Assembly: GCA_003133245.1 (NCBI GenBank)
Contig: PKWM01000021.1
Span: forward strand, 1 to 64,000
Direction: 5' to 3'
Origin: Rhodoferax sp.
GTDB taxonomy: Bacteria; Pseudomonadota; Gammaproteobacteria; Burkholderiales; Burkholderiaceae_C
DNA: 64,000 nt
Below the pieces are notes generated by a model, which saw only the letters and a program-made list of their open reading frames with translations, did not search any database and had not been told where the DNA came from. Positions 55,801-63,843 of the stretch are shown in pieces (the first letter of the stretch is position 1; every line of letters begins with the position of its first letter). Position numbers and translations under genes: made by a program.

Positions 55801-56739
55801 GAGCGCATTGCTGAGCGTGATGTCCGCTTGCCAACCCGTTGTCGCTGGCGTGATGCTGGCCGCGCCACTCAGCCGGGTTTGGGGCGCCTGTGGCCACAGC
55901 GCGGCCAGGTCAAGGGCCTGCCAACTGGCCTGGGCACGGTCGATCGGCTGTGCCTGCCAGGGGTGAATCTGCGCGCTCAAATGGGCTTGCGTTGCGCTGC
56001 TGGCTGCTACGGACACTGGGCTGGGTGTGAGCTGCGCTTGCAGGGTTAATGTCGCATTGGGTCCGGCCAGGGTGCCGTTGAGGCTGGCCTGGGCGCTCAA
56101 GTCGAGCGGCTGTAGGCGCGAGGGCAAACGTGTTTGAACCTGCCCATTCACCTGCAGCAACAGTGCCAGCGGCGCGCTGGCCTGCAGACTGGCGTTGAAC
56201 TGGTAGCGGCCGGAGGCAATCTGCGCGTGGCCCTGATCGAGTCGGTGCAAGCCGTTGCTGAAAAGATAGTGGCCGGAGACACCCGTGGCGCTCAATTCCG
56301 GGCGGCCGGCCCAGGTCAGTGTGGTCACGGAAAACGCCACGTCCACCGGCAGCGGCAGTTGTAAATCGGTTGGCACAGTGGCTGGGGTGGCCGGGTTGCG
56401 CTGGTCTTCAATGCGCAGCGACTCTGCCGTGAGCTGGCTCAAGTGCAAACGCCCGTCGAGCAGTGGACGCAGTGACCATGCCACCTTCAGCTTGCGCGCT
56501 TCCACGCTAAGTCCGCCACCTTCCCAGCGGATCAAATCAATCTGGCCGCCGCTACGCAGCGAGCCGCTGACGCCCTCCAGCACCAGTGTCTGGCCGGCTG
56601 GCAAAAAACGCTGAAGTTGGCGCGACAGGCTGGCCAGGGAGCTGTCTGCGCCGCTGTACAGCCAGAGCGCGCCAGTCAGCAGCAGTATGGTCAGCAGCGC
56701 GGCGACCAGCAGCTTGAGGCCAAGGCGCAACGCGGGCAT
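52888..56739 (-). CDS. tamB: Translocation and assembly module subunit TamB
   Basis: Inner-membrane-anchored periplasm-spanning protein of 1,283 residues that works with TamA in outer-membrane protein or lipid transport. One N-terminal helix (about 8-30), then a long beta-rich AsmA/TamB-like bridge, and the C-terminal DUF490 domain (about 950-1283) ending in the typical FxxRYD-like tail (DLIFTRRYD). The start is the ATG at 56739, overlapping the tamA stop by one base. Confidence 0.94.
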   Translation of the reverse strand: MPALRLGLKLLVAALLTILLLTGALWLYSGADSSLASLSRQLQRFLPAGQTLVLEGVSGSLRSGGQIDLIRWEGGGLSVEARKLKVAWSLRPLLDGRLHLSQLTAESLRIEDQRNPATPATVPTDLQLPLPVDVAFSVTTLTWAGRPELSATGVSGHYLFSNGLHRLDQGHAQIASGRYQFNASLQASAPLALLLQVNGQVQTRLPSRLQPLDLSAQASLNGTLAGPNATLTLQAQLTPSPVSVAASSATQAHLSAQIHPWQAQPIDRAQASWQALDLAALWPQAPQTRLSGAASITPATTGWQADITLSNALSGAWNQQRLPMQSLSAELSYALGQWQVKSLQATGAGGRLSAVGKFTPSAGNTAASAWQGSATLRGINPAALDSRLAATGLDGEVSARQLASGLSFDARLQSTTRPSHANPETTGQRLLAALRLQKLHAQGRWQAPLLSLDVIEIETDDAKLQGQLSVNRVSLATQGHLSLSLPGVQAQMSGAIASQQGQGTLALQLSDIAAARRWLARWPGTPASISGSMLQGNAEITGHWQGGWHDQGQALQIDAKLNAPNLAIDAAPAPGSATAPQAPGWHVRALQAELAGSLQAFSLSTQGHADNGPRHFTLQARSHGGRSISGQWQARLEQAQLSTQGDQQPGLWMLQLNEPVTVQWLPGGPSSTLDVAAGRAELSGPVPGSASLSWQAARWTQSGSRSDWHSQGRVAGLPLAWLDAIGQTTLSNLGLQGDMLFDGEWDVSSGDSLRLRASLERVSGDLLLQTEGANAERVSAGVRAARLTLSSDGDHLSGNLRWDSERAGNVQADFNSRLLYQGQQWSWPSDAPLAGSIKAQLPPVGAWSLLAPPGWRMRGTLDASAVLSGSRSMPQWRGSLQAQDLALRSVVDGIDFSNGTLHASLSGQQLIIDEFSLQGAGGQGGGKLSVKGSLDWLPPTPNTGTPEGISGRLRMVLTAQAQALRMSTRADRRLIVSGELKAELLETHLRVDGALKADSALFTLPENTTPQLGGDVVVRPFGAALGQTGRLPERLSHSTVSITPELTVTLDLGPDFQVSGRGINTRLGGSLLLRTSARDAMPRLTGSVRTLSGTYLAYDQRLDIEQGVLQFNGPFDNPALDILALRPNLTQRVGVQINGTALSPVVRLYSDPDLPDSEKLAWLMLGRAASAGGDEAALLQQAALALLSKNGQGPSASLTQALGLDELSFRGKVSSATSSTSSTSATVTLGKRLSKDFYVAYESSVAGSMGVFYIFYDLSKRLTLRAQTGEQSAIDLIFTRRYD

Positions 56740-58559
56740 CAAAACGTGAAACCCAGGTTCAGATGCAAGCGAAAACGCTGCACCGCCACACCGTAAGCCA
56801 GGTCAATCTGCAAGGGACCGACCGGGCTGCTCCAGCGCACGCCAGCGCCGATGCCCACCTTGGCGCGCAGATCAGCGGCCTGGTTGGCAACCGCTCCGCT
56901 ATCGAGGAACAGGGTGCTTTCCCAATCGCTTGCCTGCCCATTGATTCGGATCGGGCGTTGCCACTCGATGCTGCCCACCGCCAGATAACGTCCCGCCGTG
57001 ACGCTGCCATCGGCCAGGGTGACGCCGATGTCGCGCAGGCCATAGCCGCGTACGCTGGCGTCACCGCCGGTCAGAAACAGTTGCGTGCTGGGTAGGTTGG
57101 CGTCGGCTTTGGACAGCACCGCCCCGGCCGAGGCGTGCAGTGCGATGCGCCCGGCACTGAGCGGCAAAAAGCCCTGCCAGCGCGTGAGCAGGCGGGCAAA
57201 GGGGTCGTGCTGGCCACCTAAGGTCGCGCCACCGCCGATCTCCGCGCCCCAGCCCCAACCCCCCGTAGGATTCAGAATTTGGTTGAAATTGCGCAGGGTA
57301 AAAGCGTAGTTGGCGCTGATAGCCTGGGCAATGAGGGGTTGCATGGAGGTGGTGTCAAGCGTGTCGGCGCGGTCATATTGCAGGTAGAGATTGCGATCGA
57401 TGTGCTCGTCGGTTTTGCTGCGGCCAGCGCGTAGCCGTTCACTGGTGACGTCCAGTGTGCCAAGCTGCTGGTTCTGTAGTAGTCCAGAAACCGCCCAGCG
57501 CCAGTTGTTAGCATCAGGCGCGGCAGTGAGTTCGGTGCCGAGGGATTTGTCATTGCGGTCCAGACGCAGTTTGCTGACGGCGTTCCAACCGATGCCCGGT
57601 ACTTTGTGGTGTGTGTGTTCGACCGACAGGCGCGGCCCGCTGTCGGTGCTGGCACCGATGCCGAACACGAGTTTTTGCAGTTGTGCCTCGTGCAGCGTGA
57701 TCAACACCAGGGCTGCCAGCGGGTCGCCCGACGTGTCGAGCGAGACAAAAACAGAATCAAAATAGCCGCTGTCGGCCAGGCGTTGCTGCGCGGTGGCCAG
57801 TTGAGTCTGGCTGTACGCAGTGCCGGGTTCCAGGCGTGCCAGTTGGATCACCCAATCAGCGTCGTAACGCTGCAAGCCCTTGATCACCAAGGCACCCAAT
57901 TGGTAGGCGGGGCCGGACTCCAGCGTGACACGCAAGCGTGCTTGCTGTGTGTTGGGGTCAATATCGGCCAGCGTGCTGCCGAGGTGCCCCGCCGGGTAAC
58001 GCTGGCTGGTGAGCTGGCGCAGCGCTTGTTGTTTGGCGGCTTCCCATTGGATCTGGGTAAAGCGCATGCCCTGGCGCAGTGACCAGTTGTCGGAAATCTG
58101 CCGACGCTGCACGACAGCCGCTGGGTCGGTGGCGATGGGGCCGTTGAAATTGACCTGCACTTCGACCACCTGCGTGGGCAGGCCGGGGGCGACACTCAGT
58201 TTGATCTGCCGATTTCTATCAGCGCGGTTCAAGGGCAGGCGCTCAATGTGGATGACGGGCGCAAAGTAGCCCAGTGTTGCCACCAGCTCGCGCGTGTTTT
58301 GCTCGGCGCTGGTGAGCAGGCGATCCAGTTCGCCGTCGCTGAGGTCGCTGACCGTGCGGTAGCGCAGCAGCTCCAGATGTTGTTGCAGAAGCTGGCGGAT
58401 TTCCTCAGGTGCATCAATGCTCAAATCAAATGCAGCCACCGTTAGCGCTGCGCTGGTGCTGACTGGGTCAACCGGCGTTGCTTGTGCTGGCAGTGTTTGA
58501 GCGTTCAAAAACGCGGGGGTGCTCAGCAGCACCAGCGCCGCTGCCTCAAAGCATTTCAT
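56739..58559 (-). CDS. tamA: Translocation and assembly module subunit TamA (Omp85)
   Basis: Outer-membrane Omp85 protein of 606 residues. A signal peptide (about 1-20, ending FLNA) is followed by POTRA domains (about 45-280) and a 16-strand barrel with the conserved FLTGGDASVRGYGLRDIG loop motif and a C-terminal phenylalanine (LHLNLGFTF). The start at 58559 overlaps the stop of the VWA gene (ATGA), so tamA is translated in coupling with it; the longer open frame is read-through of that gene's region. Confidence 0.93.
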   Translation of the reverse strand: MKCFEAAALVLLSTPAFLNAQTLPAQATPVDPVSTSAALTVAAFDLSIDAPEEIRQLLQQHLELLRYRTVSDLSDGELDRLLTSAEQNTRELVATLGYFAPVIHIERLPLNRADRNRQIKLSVAPGLPTQVVEVQVNFNGPIATDPAAVVQRRQISDNWSLRQGMRFTQIQWEAAKQQALRQLTSQRYPAGHLGSTLADIDPNTQQARLRVTLESGPAYQLGALVIKGLQRYDADWVIQLARLEPGTAYSQTQLATAQQRLADSGYFDSVFVSLDTSGDPLAALVLITLHEAQLQKLVFGIGASTDSGPRLSVEHTHHKVPGIGWNAVSKLRLDRNDKSLGTELTAAPDANNWRWAVSGLLQNQQLGTLDVTSERLRAGRSKTDEHIDRNLYLQYDRADTLDTTSMQPLIAQAISANYAFTLRNFNQILNPTGGWGWGAEIGGGATLGGQHDPFARLLTRWQGFLPLSAGRIALHASAGAVLSKADANLPSTQLFLTGGDASVRGYGLRDIGVTLADGSVTAGRYLAVGSIEWQRPIRINGQASDWESTLFLDSGAVANQAADLRAKVGIGAGVRWSSPVGPLQIDLAYGVAVQRFRLHLNLGFTF

Positions 58560-59770
58560 TTGCTCAAGAGCCGCATCGTATCTTCGAGCCCCTTGAGGGT
58601 GAGCGGGTACATGCGCCCACTCATGAGTTGTTGCACCAAGCCGATGCTCTGCCGATATTGCCACACGCCCTGTGGCTCGGGGTTGATCCAGGCAAATTTG
58701 GGGAAGGCGCTGGTGAGCCGTCCAAGCCACTCAACACCCGCTTCTTCGTTGTTGTATTCGACGCTGCCGCCGGGCTGCAAAATTTCATACGGGCTCATGG
58801 TGGCGTCTCCGATGAAAATCAATTTGTAGTCTTTGTTGTATTTGCGGATGATGTCCCAGGTGGGAAATTTTTCGGCAAAACGGCGCCGGTTGTTCTTCCA
58901 CATAAAGTCATAGACGCAGTTGTGAAAGTAATAAAACTCCAGGTGTTTGAGCTCGGTCTTGGACGCTGAAAAAAGCTCTTCCACCCGGGCGATGTGCTCG
59001 TCCATGGTGCCACCCACATCCATCAACAGCAGCACCTTCACATTGTTGTGACGCTCGGGCACCATCTTGATGTCAAGGTAGCCCGCATTGGCCGCCGTCG
59101 AATGGATGGTGTCGGGTAGGTCGAGTTCTTCAACGTGGCCTTCGCGGGCAAATTTGCGCAGCCGGCGCAGCGCCACCTTGATGTTGCGGGTGCCCAGCTC
59201 CTGTGTGTCGTCGTAGTCTTTGTAGGCGCGCTGCTCCCAGACCTTGACCGCGCTCTTGTTTTGGCTGGCACCGCCGATACGAATGCCCTGCGGGTTGTAG
59301 CCGCTGTGGCCAAAAGGCGAGGTGCCACCGGTGCCGATCCACGTCTTGCCGCCGGCGTGGCGTTCCTTTTGCTCTTCCAGACGTTTCTTGAGCGTTTGCA
59401 TCAGCTCGTCCCAGCCCATTTTTTCGATGGCTGCTTTTTGTTCGGAGCTGAGGTTGAGTTCGAGCGTCTGGCGCAGCCACTCCAGCGGCACTTCTTTGGT
59501 GAAGTCCGTCACTAGCTCGACCCCTTTGAAGTAGGCGGCAAAAGCGCGGTCGAATTTGTCGTAGTGCTTCTCGTCCTTGACCAGGGTGGCGCGGCTCAGA
59601 TAATAAAAATCATCCACGCTGTAGCCGCTGGGCGCACTCGCATCATCTTCAGGCTGCGGCGTTTTGGGACCGACAACGCCCTCCTTGAGGGCTTCGAGCA
59701 GCGTCAGGAATTCCTTGACCGAAACCGGTAGCTTGGCTGCGCGCAGGGTGTAGAAGAAGTTAATCAGCAT
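58556..59770 (-). CDS. VWA domain protein, CoxE-like (MoxR partner)
   Basis: Protein of 404 residues with an N-terminal helical half and a C-terminal von Willebrand A domain. The metal-site motif reads DVGGTMDEH instead of DxSxS, a variant I associate with CoxE-like proteins. Such proteins act with MoxR AAA+ ATPases in maturing or remodelling other proteins. It lies in a minus-strand run, moxR, GNAT, VWA, tamA, tamB, with ATGA overlap into tamA. Confidence 0.88.
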   Translation of the reverse strand: MLINFFYTLRAAKLPVSVKEFLTLLEALKEGVVGPKTPQPEDDASAPSGYSVDDFYYLSRATLVKDEKHYDKFDRAFAAYFKGVELVTDFTKEVPLEWLRQTLELNLSSEQKAAIEKMGWDELMQTLKKRLEEQKERHAGGKTWIGTGGTSPFGHSGYNPQGIRIGGASQNKSAVKVWEQRAYKDYDDTQELGTRNIKVALRRLRKFAREGHVEELDLPDTIHSTAANAGYLDIKMVPERHNNVKVLLLMDVGGTMDEHIARVEELFSASKTELKHLEFYYFHNCVYDFMWKNNRRRFAEKFPTWDIIRKYNKDYKLIFIGDATMSPYEILQPGGSVEYNNEEAGVEWLGRLTSAFPKFAWINPEPQGVWQYRQSIGLVQQLMSGRMYPLTLKGLEDTMRLLSK

Positions 59771-59835
59771 GGTGGTTATTAAATGCTTGCGAGACAGGCC
59801 GCGGCAGCGAAGCTGCTATTTTCGTCCTCAACTGA

Positions 59836-60438
59836 TTAGAGGGATTCACGCGGCTTGTCCAGCAGGTACAGCAGCTGCGCCTTCGCTTCCAGCCATTCGC
59901 CGGCGCGCATGCTGTACATCACGGTGTCGCGGATGGTGCCGTCGCGGCGCAGGGCGTGGCCCCGAATGATGCCGTCTTTTTGGGCGCCGAGCCGCTCAAT
60001 GGCGGTTTGCGAGGCAAAGTTGAAGTTGTCGGTGCGCCATCCCACCACGTGGCAGTGCAGCGCCTCAAAAGCGTGCGTCAGCAACAGCAGTTTGCAAGTG
60101 GTGTTGACGTGGGTGCGCTGGCAGCGTTTGGCGTACCAGGTCCAGCCGATCTCAACGCGCTTGATCGCTGGCACGATGTCGTGGTAACTGGTGCAGCCCA
60201 GCACCGTGCCTGTGGAGGCATCGGTCACAGCAAAGGTAAAACGGTTGCCGGCTTCGCGCATCGCCAGGGCGGTCTCGATATAGGCGCGGGTTTGCTCGGG
60301 CTCGGGCACCGAGGTCACGCGCAGTTGCCAGAGCGCGCCGTCGGCTGCGGCCGCGCGCAGGCCGGCTTCGTGTTCGAGTGCCAGTGGCACCAGCGCAATA
60401 CCGCGTCCGCTCAAAGTGATCGGTTCGACAAATGCCAT
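59836..60438 (-). CDS. GNAT N-acetyltransferase, RimJ/RimL type
   Basis: Acetyl-CoA-dependent acetyltransferase of 200 residues. It has the RimJ/L-like core (VLGCTSYHDIVPAIKRVEIGWTWYAKRCQRTHVNT) and the late NFASQTAIERLGAQKDGIIRGH motif. The substrate (protein N-terminus or small amine) is unknown. It sits between moxR and the VWA gene on the same strand, which separates two normally adjacent partners. Confidence 0.88.
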   Translation of the reverse strand: MAFVEPITLSGRGIALVPLALEHEAGLRAAAADGALWQLRVTSVPEPEQTRAYIETALAMREAGNRFTFAVTDASTGTVLGCTSYHDIVPAIKRVEIGWTWYAKRCQRTHVNTTCKLLLLTHAFEALHCHVVGWRTDNFNFASQTAIERLGAQKDGIIRGHALRRDGTIRDTVMYSMRAGEWLEAKAQLLYLLDKPRESL

Positions 60439-60465
60439 GGTGATTCTTCGGTCCGGGCTTGGGTT

Positions 60466-61320
60466 TCAGCGATTGTGCTTTTGCATGAAGACCAGCTTTT
60501 CAAACAAACTGACATCCTGCTCGTTTTTGAGCAAAGCGCCCACCAGTGGCGGTACTGCCACTTTGTCAGTCTGGGTTTGCAACACTGAGAGCGGGATGTC
60601 TTCGGCCAGCAGCAGCTTCAGCCAGTCCAGCAGCTCGCTAGTGGAGGGTTTCTTTTTCAGGCCCGGCAGGCTGCGCACATCATAAAAAGTTTTCATGGCG
60701 GCACTCAGCAGCTCTTTTTTGAGGCCGGGGAAGTGCACATCGACGATGCGCTTCATGGTCTCGGTATCGGGGAACTTGATGTAATGGAAAAAGCAGCGCC
60801 GCAAAAAGGCGTCGGGCAACTCCTTTTCGTTGTTGGAGGTGATGAACACCAGCGGCCGGTGGACCGCTTGGATTAGCTCGCGGGTCTCGTAGCAGTAGAA
60901 CTCCATGCGGTCAATTTCACGCAGCAAGTCGTTCGGGAACTCAATGTCGGCTTTGTCGATTTCGTCAATCAACAGCACCACCGGCTGCTCGGCGGTAAAG
61001 GCCTGCCACAGCACGCCTTTGAGGATGTAGTTGTGGATGTTCTTGACGCGCTCGCCGCCATCGACACCGGCCAGTTGCGAGTCGCGCAGACGGCTCACGG
61101 CATCGTATTCGTACAGGCCTTGCTGCGCCTTGGTGGTGGACTTGATGTGCCATTGCAGGAGCGGCATGTTCAGGGCACCCGAGACTTCTTCGGCCAGCAT
61201 GGTTTTGCCGGTGCCGGGCTCGCCCTTGACCAACAGTGGGCGCTTGAGGGTGATGGCGGCGTTGACCGACAGCATCAAATCCTCGGTGGCGATGTAATTT
61301 TCGGTTCCTTGGAATTTCAT
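60466..61320 (-). CDS. MoxR family AAA+ ATPase
   Basis: Chaperone-like ATPase of 284 residues. Walker A is GEPGTGKTM (about 37-45), Walker B is VVLLIDEIDKAD (about 114-125) and sensor 1 is VFITSNNEKELPDAFLRRC. The partner is expected to be the VWA protein two genes downstream. Start ATG at 61320 (MKFQGTENYIATEDL). Confidence 0.92.
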   Translation of the reverse strand: MKFQGTENYIATEDLMLSVNAAITLKRPLLVKGEPGTGKTMLAEEVSGALNMPLLQWHIKSTTKAQQGLYEYDAVSRLRDSQLAGVDGGERVKNIHNYILKGVLWQAFTAEQPVVLLIDEIDKADIEFPNDLLREIDRMEFYCYETRELIQAVHRPLVFITSNNEKELPDAFLRRCFFHYIKFPDTETMKRIVDVHFPGLKKELLSAAMKTFYDVRSLPGLKKKPSTSELLDWLKLLLAEDIPLSVLQTQTDKVAVPPLVGALLKNEQDVSLFEKLVFMQKHNR

Positions 61321-61386
61321 GGTTTTGCTTGATACGGGAATCGTGGTTGAAGTTGGGGGAAGAAAACGGGGGTGGGCTAAATCGGT

Positions 61387-61824
61387 TTAGTCGCGTGTGG
61401 CGTGACGCTGCACGCTGGCGATGTAGGCTGCGCCGTCGGGCGCCTGGCCGCTGCGCTGGCTCTCCCAGATCATCTGGCCCAGGCATTCCATCACTTCGTG
61501 GTGCGCCAGGTGCAGCGAATTGCGGCGATAGGTGAGCAGCTCGACGGCCTGGCGGATGCCGCGTGGCTGGTCAATGCTGCACTGCTCACTGACCGACAAA
61601 TGCATCGACAGGTGCAAAAACGGGTTGCTGCTGTCGTTTGCACTTTGGTTGACGCTAGCGATGGCAGTATCAACATCGGCCAGTTCGTTCTGGTACTCGG
61701 GGTGCTCGTCAATCCACAGGCTGGCAATGGTCTCAATCGCTTCCAGCGTTTGACCAGCCTTGGCTTTGGCATAAACCGTGCAGAAAAATTGACGAACGTC
61801 AGCTTGAGAAGGTTGGAACAGCAT
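61387..61824 (-). CDS. DUF1841 family protein
   Basis: Protein of 145 residues of unknown function, recognised by HPEYQ, NPFLHLSMHLSVSEQCSIDQPRG and ECLGQMIWESQRSGQAPDG. Helical, cytoplasmic, no signal peptide. I chose the ATG at 61824 (MLFQPSQADVRQFF), the family's standard N-terminus, over the longer open frame from 61863. It is upstream of moxR on the same strand with a 66-nt gap. Confidence 0.88.
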   Translation of the reverse strand: MLFQPSQADVRQFFCTVYAKAKAGQTLEAIETIASLWIDEHPEYQNELADVDTAIASVNQSANDSSNPFLHLSMHLSVSEQCSIDQPRGIRQAVELLTYRRNSLHLAHHEVMECLGQMIWESQRSGQAPDGAAYIASVQRHATRD

Positions 61825-62000
61825 GATGCGAGAAATACAAATGGGTTGAGCATATACGATCAACCGATTTGATCCGGGTGAATCATGAATTTGACATTTT
61901 ATATTTCAACCGAGATTGTCCATTAGGCGGTGCTTCGCACCTGTTTGAGCGCTGCCGGAGTGTGTGCCGGGTTACGGGCTGATGAGGCGCTAGCGCGGCA

Positions 62001-62462
62001 TTAGTGGTTGAGAATGATATTTGCGATAAGGCCTGTGGCAATGGCGACCAGCACATAGTCCGGCCCCACCTGCACCCACTGCTGGCCGTACGGGGGTGGG
62101 CTCAGGTAGTGTGTGCGGTAGTTGTTCACGATGTACTGCCGGTTCCGGAACTCACGCGGGATGTAGCCGCCACGACGGAAGTCCTGGCCGCGTGCGTCGT
62201 AGTAACCCTGGCGGTCATTTCGACGCATGTTGTCCTGGTTGAAGTTGTGATCATCGCGTCTGACTAAACGTTGTTCCGTGCCGCGGTCATAACGTCTCTG
62301 GCCAGATTGCTCAGCCTGGCGAGGCGAGTTCTGCTGCACCCGCGCGGGCTCGTCGCGTTCGCCGCGCCGATCGTAGCCCTGTGCCAAGCAGGCGGCGCTA
62401 AAACCCAGGCTGGCGACGGCAATGGTAAAACAAAGGCGGTGGATTTCATGCTCTGGCTCCAA
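62001..62462 (-). CDS. RcnB-like periplasmic protein (apparent frameshift at the start)
   Basis: The C-terminal part carries the RcnB domain (GQDFRRGGYIPREFRNRQYIV..., then LSPPPYGQQWVQVGPDYVLVAIATG), linked to nickel/cobalt homeostasis in E. coli, after a low-complexity Arg/Asp/Gln linker. The frame's only start is a TTG at 62462. A better start, ATG at 62449 with GGAG 7 nt upstream, is out of frame: one added base after ATGAAAT would give a clean signal peptide (HRLCFTIAVASLGFSAACLAQ). It is therefore a one-base deletion or a sequencing error. Confidence 0.7.
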   Translation of the reverse strand: MEPEHEIHRLCFTIAVASLGFSAACLAQGYDRRGERDEPARVQQNSPRQAEQSGQRRYDRGTEQRLVRRDDHNFNQDNMRRNDRQGYYDARGQDFRRGGYIPREFRNRQYIVNNYRTHYLSPPPYGQQWVQVGPDYVLVAIATGLIANIILNH

Positions 62463-62612
62463 GTGATGATTGAGCCCTGATGGTGCGCTTCCTTTGTGCC
62501 GCCGGTGTTAATGACGCGGGTTTTTGTGCAACCAAAGGTAGCGGGCCGCGGCGTGGTTTCCAGCCGGGTTGCGCTGATTTCAGAGCGGGTATTCTGGCCG
62601 ATGCGTATGCGG

Positions 62613-63035
62613 CTATTTCGCTCTCAGACCTTGGACCAGCGCGCCCAGCGCAATGCCGGCCAGCGCCCACAGTAGGCTCCAGTTGCCCGCGCCCAGGCCG
62701 GCAATGGCCGGGCCGGGGCAGACGCCGCACAGACCCCAGCCGATGCCAAACAGCGCGGAGCCAACCAAAGTGTCGCGGTTCCACACACTCGGGTGCGCAT
62801 GAAAGATATCGCCCAGCAGTGGCCGCTTCAGCAGGCGCGGTGCCAGTTGGTAGGCCAGCAACACCACCAGCACTGCACCGCCCAACACCAGCATCAGGCC
62901 AAAATCCTTAAAGCGCAAAAAACTCAGTACCACCTCGGGGCGGATCATGGTGGAGTACGACAGGCCAAAGCCAAACAGCGCACCGGCTGCCAGCGTGGCG
63001 AGTGCTCGACCCAGATTCGTGTTGCTGGTGCTCAT
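62613..63035 (-). CDS. YeeE/YedE-type sulfur transport protein, second half
   Basis: Membrane protein of 140 residues with four predicted helices and the cysteine-containing signature GLCGVCPGPAIAGLGAG, found in YeeE/YedE thiosulfate-type transporters. The start at 63035 overlaps the stop of the partner gene (ATGA); the longer open frame lies within that gene. The two genes together equal one full-length YeeE. Confidence 0.88.
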   Translation of the reverse strand: MSTSNTNLGRALATLAAGALFGFGLSYSTMIRPEVVLSFLRFKDFGLMLVLGGAVLVVLLAYQLAPRLLKRPLLGDIFHAHPSVWNRDTLVGSALFGIGWGLCGVCPGPAIAGLGAGNWSLLWALAGIALGALVQGLRAK

Positions 63036-63499
63036 GGCAGCCACCACGCCACCAGATTGGCGGTCAGAAAAGCCGTCGTCAAGAAGGTCAGCACCGCCAG
63101 CGCGGAAGGCCATTGCAGTGAGCCCAGCCCGCAAATGCCGTGACCCGAGGTGCAGCCATTGCCCAGGCGCGCGCCATAGCCGACAAAAAACCCGCCCAGC
63201 AGCAGTTGCCATACCGGCACCGCCGTGGTTTCGCGCACGCCGCCGGCAAAGCCCAGCCACCAGATCAGTGCGCCCAAAATCAGACCCAACGCATAGACCA
63301 GCCGCCAGCCGCGCGAATCAACAAAGCGCCCCTGCTGAAAAAATGGTCGGCGCACCAGATAAGACCAGGTCGAGGAAAACACCGTGCTCATGCCACCGAT
63401 GCGCCCCGTCAGCACAAACAGCAGTGCCGCACCCGCCCCAATCAACAAGCCACCCAGCAAATAGTGCTGCCAGCCCAGTGGGAAAAAGACAAGGTTCAT
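63032..63499 (-). CDS. YeeE/YedE-type sulfur transport protein, first half
   Basis: Membrane protein of 155 residues with the hallmark GYGARLGNGCTSGHGICGLG, whose cysteine binds thiosulfate in YeeE structures. Gene pairs split like this occur in sulfide/thiosulfate detoxification operons such as the BigR type; no BigR or persulfide dioxygenase is seen here. It is divergent from the toxin-antitoxin genes. Confidence 0.9.
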   Translation of the reverse strand: MNLVFFPLGWQHYLLGGLLIGAGAALLFVLTGRIGGMSTVFSSTWSYLVRRPFFQQGRFVDSRGWRLVYALGLILGALIWWLGFAGGVRETTAVPVWQLLLGGFFVGYGARLGNGCTSGHGICGLGSLQWPSALAVLTFLTTAFLTANLVAWWLP

Positions 63500-63570
63500 G
63501 GCTTGGGATTATTTCACGTGCAAAGGCTTGCCGGGTTCGCGCTGGGTTATGAGATTCTTGAGCAAGACGG

Positions 63571-63595
63571 AATACAATAACGTAATACAAATACA
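63571..63595 (+). promoter_or_regulatory. Candidate operator of the toxin-antitoxin operon
   Basis: A direct repeat AATACAA (63571-63577 and 63584-63590, 13-bp period) is followed by a partial third copy, ATACA (63591-63595), just upstream of the antitoxin SD (AGGTGA). Spaced repeats like this are typical binding sites for ribbon-helix-helix antitoxins. A clear -35/-10 pair was not resolved. Confidence 0.35.
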
Positions 63596-63606
63596 GGTGA
63601 CACTAA

Positions 63607-63843
63607 ATGAGTGCAACAACTCTTTCATTTCGAGCTCCAGAAGCGCTGGCCCAGCAGACCAAGGCGATGGCACGCGCTTTGAGTATGTCCGCCTCGGATT
63701 ACGTGCGTGAAGCTGTGCGCGAGAAGAACGAACGTGCTCTCAAAGAGCGCATGGTGTTTTTGTCCGGGCAGCTATCTGCGCAGCATCTGGTCGAGAATCA
63801 GGCCATGGACGCTAGCGTGGGAGATGGCCTTGCCCAAAGTTAA
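63607..63843 (+). CDS. Ribbon-helix-helix antitoxin
   Basis: Protein of 78 residues. The N-terminal RHH fold (TTLSFRAPEALAQQTKAMARAL...SASDYVREAVREK) should bind DNA as a dimer, and the C-terminal half (about 45-78) should neutralise the toxin. AGGTGA lies 7 nt before the ATG. It overlaps the downstream toxin gene by 20 nt, the usual antitoxin-first arrangement with autorepression. Confidence 0.85.
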   Translation: MSATTLSFRAPEALAQQTKAMARALSMSASDYVREAVREKNERALKERMVFLSGQLSAQHLVENQAMDASVGDGLAQS

